From: CALBPI01 sp039700805
Lineage (GTDB): Bacteria > Pseudomonadota > Gammaproteobacteria > Steroidobacterales > Woeseiaceae
Reading direction: 5' to 3'
DNA length: 64,000 nt
Assembly (NCBI GenBank): GCA_039700805.1
Contig: JBCAZE010000003.1
Location: forward strand, 6,112 to 70,111
Shown: piece by piece, positions 1-8,048 of the stretch
Layout of the letters: each line of letters starts with the position of its first letter
Numbering within the stretch: the first letter of the stretch is position 1
Notes under the pieces: model-generated
Told to the model about the DNA's origin: nothing
The model's input: the letters and a program-made list of their open reading frames with translations, nothing else
The model's database searches: none
Position numbers and translations under genes: made by a program

Positions 1-76
1 GACGTGTCGCGCTCCTTCGACTCATCCGCAGCTAACGCCAAAAGCGCAGGCTCGGGGACGTCTGCGGGAGATCATC

Positions 77-1996
77 ATGTTCAAACTCACTCTTCCATTC
101 ACTGCGACAATCGTTGGTGTGCTCATTGCCGGCCACGCACTGGCCGATGACGGACGTCCATTCGATGAAATCGTCGTTAGCGCAGCCCGCGTGCCACTCG
201 CCGTCAGCGACATCGGTAACGCAGTCACGATCATCGACAGCGGCGATATCGCGCGACGACAGGCGCAGAATGTCGCTGATCTGTTAAGAAGCGTTCCTGG
301 GTTCTCGGTGAGCCGCACTGGCGTCACAGGGTCACAAACGCAAGTGCGTGTCCGAGGCTCGGAAGCCAATCAGGTTTTGGTGCTGATCGACGGCAACCGG
401 GTCAATGATCCGGGCACCGCTGACGAATTCCGCTGGGAGTACTTGAGCACGACTCAAATCGAACGGGTAGAGATTGTCCGGGGCGCTCAAAGTACGTTGT
501 GGGGCACCGACGCGATCGGTGGCGTGGTCAACATCATTACGCGCAGTCAGTCGCGAGACCAACAAGTCGGCGGTTACGCGGAAGCGGGAAGCCTCGGCAC
601 GACCAATGCGGGCGTCGATCTGCGCGCTGGTAGCGGTGACTGGTCGCTGTCCGCGGGCGTCGACCGTCAGGATACGGATGGCGACAACATTTCCAGATTG
701 GGTGATGAGGACGATGGCGCAACACTGACCACTGCGTCCGTCAGCGCCGACTACGACGCGGGACGAGGGTTCACCATTGAATCCGGGCTGCGTTACACCG
801 ATGCGGAATCCGCCTTCGATGGCGTCGACTTCAGCACAGGATTGCCGGCCGACAGCGATAGCATCGGCGAGACCGAGACGCTCACGGCACACCTGCGCGG
901 CACGTGGCAAGCTGCGAATAGCGACATCACGCACCGTGGGACGCTGCGTTGGTTTGACGGCAGCAATGACACGGTGGTCGACGGCACGAGCTCCGGCTCA
1001 ACGGCATCGGATCGTCTGACGCTCGGCTATCAGTTCGACGTCGTGCTCGGTGATGGGGGCTTGACGCTCGCCGCGGAACACGAATCAACAGATTTTTCGC
1101 AACGCGGCCCGAACGTATTTGGCGATCCGAATCAGGACCAATCGATGGACGTTTCAAGCTTCATTGCGGAATACCGTGGCAGCGTCAGCGACAGATTGTC
1201 TTGGATTGTTAGCGGACGGTTCGACAGCAACAGCGATTTCGACGATGCGTTCAATGGGCGCATCTCGGGTAGTTACGCAGCGTCGGACAACATGCGCTTG
1301 CGAGCCAGCGTCGGCACCGGGCAGAAGAACCCAACATTTACCGAACGATTCGGGTTTTTCCCGGGCTCGTTTATTGGAAACCCGGATCTCAAACCAGAGC
1401 GCTCGTTGTCTATCGATGTTGGTATCGATGGCTTCGCGCTCAATGAAGCGCTGGAATGGCAGGTCACCATTTTCAGTCAAGACTTAGAAGACGAGATCAA
1501 CGGTTTTGTATTCACCGAAAACTTCGAGGTGACTGCGGAGAACCAACAAGGTGAGAGCAAACGCCGTGGTGCGGAACTCGGCGCCCAATGGCGTCTCAAC
1601 GACCGATTTGGCGTCGACGCTACCTACACCTATGTTGACGCGACAGAGCCAGACGGAGCAGGCAACGACATCGATGAATTGCGGCGTCCGCGTCATACAG
1701 CCGCGGTCGGCGTTGATCTCGACGCGATGCAAGGTCGCTGGACGAATCGTCTAACAGCGGAATATGGTGGAACACGAAATGACCGGTTTTTCCCGCCATT
1801 TCCACAGCCATCGCAGATTGTGACGATCGGCAATTTTTGGTTACTAGAACTCAGTAGCCGATTCGCTGTGAATGACAACTTAACAGTCTACGTTCGTGGC
1901 ACGAACCTACTGGATGAGGACTACGAAGAGGTGTTCGGCTACCAAACGCTTGGTCGAGCAGCATTCATCGGCGCTCGATTCAACTTCGCACTGTAA
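77..1996 (+). CDS. TonB-dependent outer-membrane receptor, BtuB-like
   Basis: A 639-residue outer-membrane receptor of the BtuB/vitamin B12 type. It begins with a signal peptide ending near AHALA, then the segment FDEIVVSAARV, which resembles a TonB box. A plug domain follows at about residues 40-155 (VLVLIDGNRVNDP, IERVEIVRGAQSTLWG, IGGVVNIIT), then a barrel ending in aromatic/hydrophobic ARFNFAL. Length fits BtuB (about 600). The ATG is preceded by GCGGGAG; that Shine-Dalgarno lies in a possible leader hairpin pairing 26-31 with 62-67. I could not recognise a cobalamin riboswitch in the 76 upstream bases, but the element could lie mostly outside the window. No B12 genes are adjacent, so substrate is inferred from family resemblance only. 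Confidence 0.85.
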   Translation: MFKLTLPFTATIVGVLIAGHALADDGRPFDEIVVSAARVPLAVSDIGNAVTIIDSGDIARRQAQNVADLLRSVPGFSVSRTGVTGSQTQVRVRGSEANQVLVLIDGNRVNDPGTADEFRWEYLSTTQIERVEIVRGAQSTLWGTDAIGGVVNIITRSQSRDQQVGGYAEAGSLGTTNAGVDLRAGSGDWSLSAGVDRQDTDGDNISRLGDEDDGATLTTASVSADYDAGRGFTIESGLRYTDAESAFDGVDFSTGLPADSDSIGETETLTAHLRGTWQAANSDITHRGTLRWFDGSNDTVVDGTSSGSTASDRLTLGYQFDVVLGDGGLTLAAEHESTDFSQRGPNVFGDPNQDQSMDVSSFIAEYRGSVSDRLSWIVSGRFDSNSDFDDAFNGRISGSYAASDNMRLRASVGTGQKNPTFTERFGFFPGSFIGNPDLKPERSLSIDVGIDGFALNEALEWQVTIFSQDLEDEINGFVFTENFEVTAENQQGESKRRGAELGAQWRLNDRFGVDATYTYVDATEPDGAGNDIDELRRPRHTAAVGVDLDAMQGRWTNRLTAEYGGTRNDRFFPPFPQPSQIVTIGNFWLLELSSRFAVNDNLTVYVRGTNLLDEDYEEVFGYQTLGRAAFIGARFNFAL

Positions 1997-2010
1997 CGAC
2001 AACATCACTG

Positions 2011-2040
2011 GCAGTCGCAATCGTCTTCGGTTGCGACTGC
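2011..2040. terminator. Hairpin between convergent genes
   Basis: A perfect 10-bp inverted repeat (GCAGTCGCAA / TTGCGACTGC) with a 10-base loop sits between the convergent ends of the BtuB-like receptor gene and the UPF0126 gene, touching the stop codon of the latter. There is no T-tract on either side, so it is more likely an RNA 3'-end stabiliser or weak bidirectional terminator than a strong intrinsic one. Confidence 0.55.
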
Positions 2041-2663
2041 TAGTCATTGCCCGGTTGCGCTAAGCGGCGCACGGGTAGTGAAAGATTGAAGACAATACCC
2101 GCAGCTCGCAGAGAGAACGCAACAACACCACCAGCGAGCATTGCCCATCCTTGCGGCAAGGAAAAGAGACCATGGGCAATACAGAAGATCGACGCGCCGG
2201 CGACCGCAGCACTTGCGTATATTTCCCTGACCAACACGAGCGGAATCTCGTTGCTGACAATATCCCGCAGCATACCGCCCACCACCGCAGTCATCGCACC
2301 CATCGTGACAGCGACTACGGGGCTACCCGTAACCGCGAACGCCTTGGAGGCGCCCATCACGCAAAACAATGACATGCCCAGCGCATCGGCCCACGTCAGT
2401 ACCGTCAGTCGTTTACCCACAACGACCGGGACTGCAAACGCTGTCAGGCCAGCGGTAATTGCCACAATAATGTAACGCGGGTTCTCGACCCAAAATACGG
2501 GCACGCCAAGAATCAGATCGCGAAAGGTACCGCCGCCGACCGCAGGCAATAACGCCAATACGATATAGCCGAACATGTCCATGCGTTGACGTGCAGCCGC
2601 CAAGCCGCCGCTATAAGCAAACACACTAATTCCGAGTAAATCGGCCAACTCCAAGAGTGTCAC
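2040..2663 (-). CDS. UPF0126 / TRIC-family inner-membrane protein (YadS/YicG-like)
   Basis: A polytopic inner-membrane protein with the internally duplicated UPF0126 fold. Each half carries a glycine-rich segment followed by an arginine-aspartate signature: VGGGTFRDLILG in the first half and VGGMLRDIVSNEIP in the second. Family members resemble trimeric intracellular cation channels, and some bacterial relatives have been linked to glycine uptake; the substrate here is unknown. I chose the GTG at 2663 (207 residues) because AAGGGG lies six bases upstream. A TTG 15 bases further out would give 212 residues. The gene stands alone, convergent with the receptor gene and divergent from the OmpA gene. 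Confidence 0.85.
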   Translation of the reverse strand: MTLLELADLLGISVFAYSGGLAAARQRMDMFGYIVLALLPAVGGGTFRDLILGVPVFWVENPRYIIVAITAGLTAFAVPVVVGKRLTVLTWADALGMSLFCVMGASKAFAVTGSPVVAVTMGAMTAVVGGMLRDIVSNEIPLVLVREIYASAAVAGASIFCIAHGLFSLPQGWAMLAGGVVAFSLRAAGIVFNLSLPVRRLAQPGND

Positions 2664-2790
2664 CGGCGACCCCTTCAATCATTGTCGTCGAATACGCGTA
2701 TAACAATTGTTAACACAAGACGCTAGGCAACCCCTGCGTTTTTGTATTATGTTGGATCGTGGGAATGGAGTCACGTGTCGGGGAGGGCGC

Positions 2791-3867
2791 ATGGCGAACA
2801 CACACACCCTGCAAATAGAGCGTAATGTGCGCTATTGGAAACGTCGCGACGAACCTGTTGGCTGGCTGCCGTGGGGTCTCTTGTGGTTACTTGGTTTGCT
2901 CGTGGTGTTCCTGGTCGGTGCATTGTTGATTGCACCGGAGATGCAACGACACACGCAAACCAGCGTCGCAACCATGCTGAAAGACTATGACGCGGTCACG
3001 GTCGATGCCGATGGCCAACATGTCATGGTGAGCGCAGAAGCACCGCAAGACGCCGAGACGATGATTCACGCGTTGGCCGCCAACGCACAATGCGACACCT
3101 GGCTCGGTCTGCGACGTTGTCCCGTCAATGTAAAGACATCTCTGACAGCACCAGTAATGACACCGCGCCTGCATGACTTTCTACTCACACGCGACGATCA
3201 AACTTGGAACGTGTCTGGCGAGGTCGGTGATGACGAGGCGCGAGCGCGCTTTTCTACGCTGGCCAACAATGACGTCAGCGCGCTGTCCATTTCGGGTGAG
3301 ACGGCGACAAGCTCAGATGCGGAGGCGATAGGACGTGCAACGGCAATCGCCGCGCTACTGCAGTCCGGTGAAGTTCAGTGGCTGGATGGCGTATTCAGCG
3401 TCCGCGGAACAGCCGATCGCGCATCGGCGGATAGGATCACCGCCCTATTCAACCGCACTGAAAATGCGATTGGACTCGGCGACCTCAATCTCAAAATTCC
3501 TGAAGTCGTGTCCGCCTGCAACGCACAACTCGCTGAGACGTTAGACGGCACACAGATCCGCTTTGCTACCGGCAGTGCGGCAATCAGCCCTGATAGCGAA
3601 GCGCTATTGCGTCGACTGGCGACGATACTCAGCGATTGCCCAGGCAGTGTGACGGTCGATGGTCATACAGACAGCGTGGGCGCGGAAGACGCGAACCTGA
3701 CACTCAGTCATTCGAGGGCCGCGTCTGTCGCGACGGCACTCGCATCGCTCGGTATTGAAAAAGCGCGTATCACATCGCGCGGCTATGGCGAGTCATCACC
3801 GATTGCTGATAACAACACGGCAGCGGGTCGCGCCCGCAACCGCCGCATCGTCATCACCATCGATTAA
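2791..3867 (+). CDS. OmpA-family protein with BON-like repeats
   Basis: A 358-residue envelope protein. Residues about 27-48 form one transmembrane anchor (a WLLGLLVVFLVGALLIAP-type run). A middle part of about 200 residues resembles tandem BON modules as in ArfA/OmpATb-type proteins. The last 110 residues are an OmpA C-terminal peptidoglycan-binding domain (IRFATGSAAI, VDGHTDSVG, LSHSRAASV, ARNRRIVI). The OmpA-domain Asp and Arg that contact diaminopimelate are in place. The start at 2791 is supported by GGGAGGG just upstream; the longer frame from 2707 lacks this. It is followed after 15 bases by the rod-protein gene, likely co-transcribed. Confidence 0.85.
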   Translation: MANTHTLQIERNVRYWKRRDEPVGWLPWGLLWLLGLLVVFLVGALLIAPEMQRHTQTSVATMLKDYDAVTVDADGQHVMVSAEAPQDAETMIHALAANAQCDTWLGLRRCPVNVKTSLTAPVMTPRLHDFLLTRDDQTWNVSGEVGDDEARARFSTLANNDVSALSISGETATSSDAEAIGRATAIAALLQSGEVQWLDGVFSVRGTADRASADRITALFNRTENAIGLGDLNLKIPEVVSACNAQLAETLDGTQIRFATGSAAISPDSEALLRRLATILSDCPGSVTVDGHTDSVGAEDANLTLSHSRAASVATALASLGIEKARITSRGYGESSPIADNNTAAGRARNRRIVITID

Positions 3868-3882
3868 CGCGGGGAGAAAGAC

Positions 3883-5190
3883 ATGGAATATTTACTAGCA
3901 AAGTTTGCAATCATTTTTCTATTGGCAGCCCTGCTTGGATTTGCCCTCGGCTACTGGTGGTCACGCCGTCGACTCATTGATGTGACCGAGAGTTACAGCG
4001 CTTTGGTTCAGCAGCGCAGTGACGATGAGGCACGTTGGAACACACTCAACGAACGTGTCAGCGGCATTGGCGATGACTTAGCACCGCGCTTCCAGAGCGC
4101 TATCGCCGGGATTCCGGCACCGGATTTTCCGACGACAGATTTAAGCGGTCTAGAACGCTCACTCAGCAAGCTGCAAGCCGACTTCGATGCTTTTGAAATC
4201 CCGAAACCAGCGCCGACGGATTTGTCGGGGTTAACTGCCGATGTCGCAACGCTCGCGGGTAAAGTATCCAGCATTCGGATGCCATCGTTAGATTTATCAG
4301 ACGTTGTCAGTCGCATTGATTCGCTGGCGGCACGTATCGATGCCATCAAGATTCCCGAGCCCGCGCCGACCGATCTATCTGGGATCGAACGTCAATTGGT
4401 CGCTGTGTCTGGCGCTGTCGACCAGATCGAAATCCCTGCTTCACCGGATCTCTCGGGCATCCATAGCGAGCTTGCAAATCTCAAGCGCGCGATCGACGGC
4501 ATAGACATCCCGTCACCGGACTTGGGGTCCATCGAGCGCGAAGTGCACGGATTATCGCAATGGGCGACGTCATCTAATTTCGCTTCCAACACCGATCTCG
4601 CACCGTTGGCGGCAGGTATCGATGCATTGTCGGAAAAGATCCGTCAGCTGCCGGAGCCGGCAACAACAGACCTCGGCCCAGTGAACGCAAGATTGAGCGC
4701 GCTTGAACAAGCCATCGCCAACTTACCGGTTGTTGAGACGCATGAGGCCGCCGATCTCACACCAATCCAGTTGCGCCTTGAGGCGGTCGAACGCGCGTTG
4801 AAGCAAGTGCCTGTCGTGAAGACACAAGCCGCGCCAGATCTTTCGGGTATCGACAGTCAGCTAGCGGCACTCAAGATCGCTATCGCAAAGATCGCGACTC
4901 GACCAGCGCCTAAGCCTGCGAAAAAAGCAGGGCCTATATTGCTGAAATCCGCAGCGCATGGACCAAAAGACGACCTCAAACGTATTTCAGGGGTCGGGCC
5001 GAAACTCGAGAGGCTGTTGAACCGCAACGGCGTCTATTACTTCTGGCAAGTCGCAGATTGGACGGCCAGGGACATTCGATTAGTCGATGAAAAATTGGAT
5101 GTCTTTAAGGGTCGTATCAGTCGGGATTCCTGGGTCAAACAAGCGCGTTCGCTCAAACGCACGGCGGGCGCCGCAACGAAACCCAACTAG
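3883..5190 (+). CDS. Membrane-anchored repeat rod with C-terminal helix-hairpin-helix domain
   Basis: Not assignable to a named protein. It has a single N-terminal membrane anchor (residues about 5-25, IIFLLAALLGFALGYWW), followed by about ten degenerate repeats of 24-29 residues. Each repeat starts with a D-L-S-G-(I/L) turn, continues as an amphipathic helix rich in L and A, and ends in I-P or L-P. Residues about 363-430 form a helix-hairpin-helix domain (LKRISGVGPKLERLLN, then FWQVADW and ARSL). Such domains occur in predicted H3TH 'flap endonuclease-like' proteins, but often without nuclease residues. SD GGGGAGAAAG precedes the ATG. Co-transcription with the OmpA/BON gene suggests an envelope-spanning partnership, which is inference. 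Confidence 0.6.
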   Translation: MEYLLAKFAIIFLLAALLGFALGYWWSRRRLIDVTESYSALVQQRSDDEARWNTLNERVSGIGDDLAPRFQSAIAGIPAPDFPTTDLSGLERSLSKLQADFDAFEIPKPAPTDLSGLTADVATLAGKVSSIRMPSLDLSDVVSRIDSLAARIDAIKIPEPAPTDLSGIERQLVAVSGAVDQIEIPASPDLSGIHSELANLKRAIDGIDIPSPDLGSIEREVHGLSQWATSSNFASNTDLAPLAAGIDALSEKIRQLPEPATTDLGPVNARLSALEQAIANLPVVETHEAADLTPIQLRLEAVERALKQVPVVKTQAAPDLSGIDSQLAALKIAIAKIATRPAPKPAKKAGPILLKSAAHGPKDDLKRISGVGPKLERLLNRNGVYYFWQVADWTARDIRLVDEKLDVFKGRISRDSWVKQARSLKRTAGAATKPN

Positions 5191-5201
5191 CTGAGGGAAG
5201 G

Positions 5202-6293
5202 TCACTGCTCCCAGCCGAGCTCCCGCGCAACACGCTGCGTGAGACGCACGGCGCGCGAATCCCGACCATAATTGCGTTTCATCGCGAGAATGGCCTGGGA
5301 GGTCCGGCGACGTTGGCGACGGCAATGATCATTGCGTGCGATCGACATGGTCGCGTCAATGGTCATATCAACACCGCGGCACAAAGACGCGCCGGCATGC
5401 CAAGCGGCAACGTCTTTTGCCATCCATTGCGGTTGTTCAGCGATGCGGCGATTGAGCCGCTCAACGAAGACCGGCCGATCCGCAAAGCAAGGATGCAATC
5501 CCGCGTACGCCGCTAGACTGCGATCTTCTTCGTAAGCGCAGATGGTCGCGACGGTCTTTTCCTCGGTAATGCCCTGATAGTCACGTCGTGCTGTTTGCTG
5601 TCGACTTGCGGTGAAGACAAATTGTGTATGTTCGGCATTCGCTGATTCCCACGGCATCAGAACACCTGCTGCGGCCAGTGAGTCCAGAAAACGTTGCTCG
5701 TCGTAAGGCTGATTGGTGTAGATGAGCACCTGCTCTTGACCGCGACGTTCTCCGGACTGCCCAGCAATGGGCTCCAACACTGGCCCGCCCGTGACGTACC
5801 CGATCACGCCGGTGGCCAATACCAATAGCGGCGATAACACCGTAATCGACCATGCAGCAATCGGCGCTCGACTCAAGCCAATGGTCAGCACACCAAGCCA
5901 AAAGGCATCCGTCAAAACGAACAGCAAGAATGGGTTTTTGGAGAACCGAATGGCTGAACCGGCAGGCGCATAATCGGTGAAAAGAACAGCATTCAGACGT
6001 TCGGCATCGACCATGGCAGCGAGCGCACCCAATGCGACGGCAAACGCAAGTATGGCAACCCATCGAGCGAGCACCGTACCGTCGCGCGCCATCAAATACA
6101 TCGCGAGAAACACGGCAAAACTTGGTACGTGCAGAACGCCGCCGGAGACGGGTAGCGGCAGTAAGTAATCAAACAACGCAGACCCGGAACCCCAAACACC
6201 GCGACAACCGGCGGCGCCAGCAATCAAGGCAGGCGTGAGCCATACGACGATCGCGATCAGCAGCACCTTGGTTTTACGCGCGTTCCAGTTCAT
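5202..6293 (-). CDS. Unrecognised five-helix membrane protein with soluble C-terminal half
   Basis: I do not recognise this 363-residue protein. The N-terminal half has about five hydrophobic segments (near residues 10-30, 55-73, 80-97, 125-142 and 148-172). The C-terminal 190 residues are soluble, Arg-rich and contain three cysteines (in TICAYEED, HPCFAD and SLCRGV) plus a fourth near the end (NDHCRRQ). The C-terminal half would be cytoplasmic or periplasmic depending on helix count. It is convergent with the rod-protein gene and has no evident operon partner. Confidence 0.6.
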   Translation of the reverse strand: MNWNARKTKVLLIAIVVWLTPALIAGAAGCRGVWGSGSALFDYLLPLPVSGGVLHVPSFAVFLAMYLMARDGTVLARWVAILAFAVALGALAAMVDAERLNAVLFTDYAPAGSAIRFSKNPFLLFVLTDAFWLGVLTIGLSRAPIAAWSITVLSPLLVLATGVIGYVTGGPVLEPIAGQSGERRGQEQVLIYTNQPYDEQRFLDSLAAAGVLMPWESANAEHTQFVFTASRQQTARRDYQGITEEKTVATICAYEEDRSLAAYAGLHPCFADRPVFVERLNRRIAEQPQWMAKDVAAWHAGASLCRGVDMTIDATMSIARNDHCRRQRRRTSQAILAMKRNYGRDSRAVRLTQRVARELGWEQ

Positions 6294-6425
6294 GCCGCTA
6301 ATGTACCGATAGCGGGGAGCCCATGAACAGCAACGGGTTCACAATCCTGCGACCTTGGATAGTGCTGCGACGATGCCGCATTCTGTTACGATTTCGGTGA
6401 AGAACAAGACAGAAGGCGCTGAAGG

Positions 6426-6851
6426 ATGCTGATCAAGCAGCTCATAATCGGTTCGTCCATGGTGCTGGTCACTGCCAGCCTTCACGTCGTCGCCTTGTTT
6501 TTCCTTGCCGTCAGATCACGTCGTATGTTGATCGATTCAACCTGGTCTGAAAACTATCTAAAACGGCTCGTCATTCTCTCGTTACTCGTTCTCGCCGTGG
6601 TTGCGATTCACTCCGTGGGTGTTTGGCTGTGGGCATTTTTCTATCTGGCAATCGGTGAGTTTTCTGAGTTTGGCCGCGCGCTATATTTTTCAGCAACCAC
6701 AATTACGACGCTCGGCTACGGCGATATCACGCTATCTCCCGACTGGCAGTTGACCAGCACCTTCGAGGCATTAAGCGGGCTCATCCTAATCGGTGTCAGC
6801 ACCGCCTTCATGTTCGAGATGATGCGCCATGTCTTGGACGATGCGACTTGA
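6426..6851 (+). CDS. Small two-pore-helix potassium channel (Ion_trans_2)
   Basis: A 141-residue membrane protein with three or four hydrophobic helices and a textbook K+ selectivity filter, TTITTLGYGDI, between the last two. The filter preceded by YFSATTITT and followed by an inner helix (GLILIGVSTAFMFEMM) matches the Ion_trans_2 family. No regulatory RCK/TrkA-N domain is fused, so gating is unknown. SD GAAGG lies immediately before the ATG. Its stop is 50 bases from the stop of the convergent oxidoreductase gene. Confidence 0.85.
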   Translation: MLIKQLIIGSSMVLVTASLHVVALFFLAVRSRRMLIDSTWSENYLKRLVILSLLVLAVVAIHSVGVWLWAFFYLAIGEFSEFGRALYFSATTITTLGYGDITLSPDWQLTSTFEALSGLILIGVSTAFMFEMMRHVLDDAT

Positions 6852-6901
6852 GGCCGACAACGATCAACACGATGTTGGTTGCAACGAACAACAGTGTCGC
6901 G

Positions 6902-7909
6902 CTAGTTGTTAGCGCCAAGACCTTTGAACACTGTTTTACCGATGACACGCCCCGTTTCCTGCTGCAGATGTGCCATCTGCAATCCTTCGACTGTCAGCGC
7001 GCCAGCGAATTGAGTCGCGGTGCTCTTTACGGCACCACTGTCGACTAATTGCGAAACCGTCGACAACAGCTGATGCTGACTCGCCATATCGTGCGTATCA
7101 AACATCGGGCGCGCGAACATGAACTCCCAACACAACGCCAACGATTTTGGTTTCATCGACAGAATGTCGATCGCTTTCGGGTCGTCGATCAACGCGATAC
7201 GTCCCCGCGGGGCGATCACATCGACGATGCTCGGCATATGTTGATCAGAAGCGGTCAACGAGGCAACGAAGGAGGGGACGAGCGATAAGTCTTTCAGTTG
7301 CGCAACGATCGACGCGTGGTGATCAATGACGTGATGGGCGCCCATCGACTTCGCCCAGTCTTTGGTTTCCGGCCTCGATGCCGTACCGACCACAGTCATA
7401 TGCGTCAGCGCACGCGCGATCTGTACGAGCGCTGATCCGACGCCGCCGGCTGCACCGGTGATCAACAACACGCCTTCGGACTCACCCGCCGAGGAGACAC
7501 CGAGAGAATCGAATAACAGCTCCCATGCCGTGATGACCGTCAGCGGCAATGCTGCCGCTTCCTCAAATGACAAAGCGGTGGGCATTGGTCCGACGATACG
7601 TTCATCAACCAGATGGCGTTCACAATTGGTACCTTGTCGCGTGATATCGCCGGCGTAAAACACACGGTCGCCGACACTGAAATTCACGACCTCGGCACCG
7701 ACGGCCTCGACGATACCCGCCGCATCGTAACCAAGCACATGCCGCTCGAAGGCGGCCGGCCGCGCTGCCCGAATCTTGGTGTCCACTGGATTGACCGAGA
7801 CTGCATGTACGGACACCAGGAGATCACGGGGACCCGGCGTTGGCTCGGGCAGCTCAAATTCCTCGAGCACCTCAGGTGAACCGGGTTGGCGGTATCCAAT
7901 CGCACGCAT
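6902..7909 (-). CDS. Zinc-type alcohol dehydrogenase-like / quinone oxidoreductase (MDR family)
   Basis: A 335-residue medium-chain dehydrogenase/reductase. The GroES-like N-terminal part has VHAVSVNPVDTKIR and the GYDAAGIVEAVG segment. The Rossmann part carries LLITGAAGGVGSALVQIA, an NADPH-type glycine motif (AAGGVG rather than GxGxxG). The catalytic zinc cysteines of classical ADH are not seen, so a quinone or enone reductase role of the YogA/QOR type is more likely. It is a single gene, convergent with the K+ channel gene. Confidence 0.85.
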   Translation of the reverse strand: MRAIGYRQPGSPEVLEEFELPEPTPGPRDLLVSVHAVSVNPVDTKIRAARPAAFERHVLGYDAAGIVEAVGAEVVNFSVGDRVFYAGDITRQGTNCERHLVDERIVGPMPTALSFEEAAALPLTVITAWELLFDSLGVSSAGESEGVLLITGAAGGVGSALVQIARALTHMTVVGTASRPETKDWAKSMGAHHVIDHHASIVAQLKDLSLVPSFVASLTASDQHMPSIVDVIAPRGRIALIDDPKAIDILSMKPKSLALCWEFMFARPMFDTHDMASQHQLLSTVSQLVDSGAVKSTATQFAGALTVEGLQMAHLQQETGRVIGKTVFKGLGANN

Positions 7910-7980
7910 CGCACGCTCCTGTGGGGGCTTGTTAGAAAGCCGTAGTGTAACTGACGTTCATCACACCCTATGCATGGGCC

Positions 7981-8008
7981 AAAAGAAAAACCCCGGCAGC
8001 GCCGGGGT
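7981..8008 (-). terminator. Rho-independent terminator of the siderophore receptor gene
   Basis: On the minus strand a 7-bp GC stem (CCCCGGC / GCCGGGG, three-base loop) at 7991-8007 is followed by TTTTTCTTTT. It lies about 40 bases past the stop of the TonB-dependent receptor gene and ends its transcript. Confidence 0.9.
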
Positions 8009-8048
8009 CTTTGGGGGGGTGCGGGAATTCCTTTCCCGACAATGGAAC

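Noticed and set aside
1..76. Possible cobalamin riboswitch upstream of the BtuB-like gene
   Set aside because: Only 76 bases are available. I see a possible 6-bp stem over the Shine-Dalgarno, but not the conserved B12-box sequence. The element may lie outside the window.
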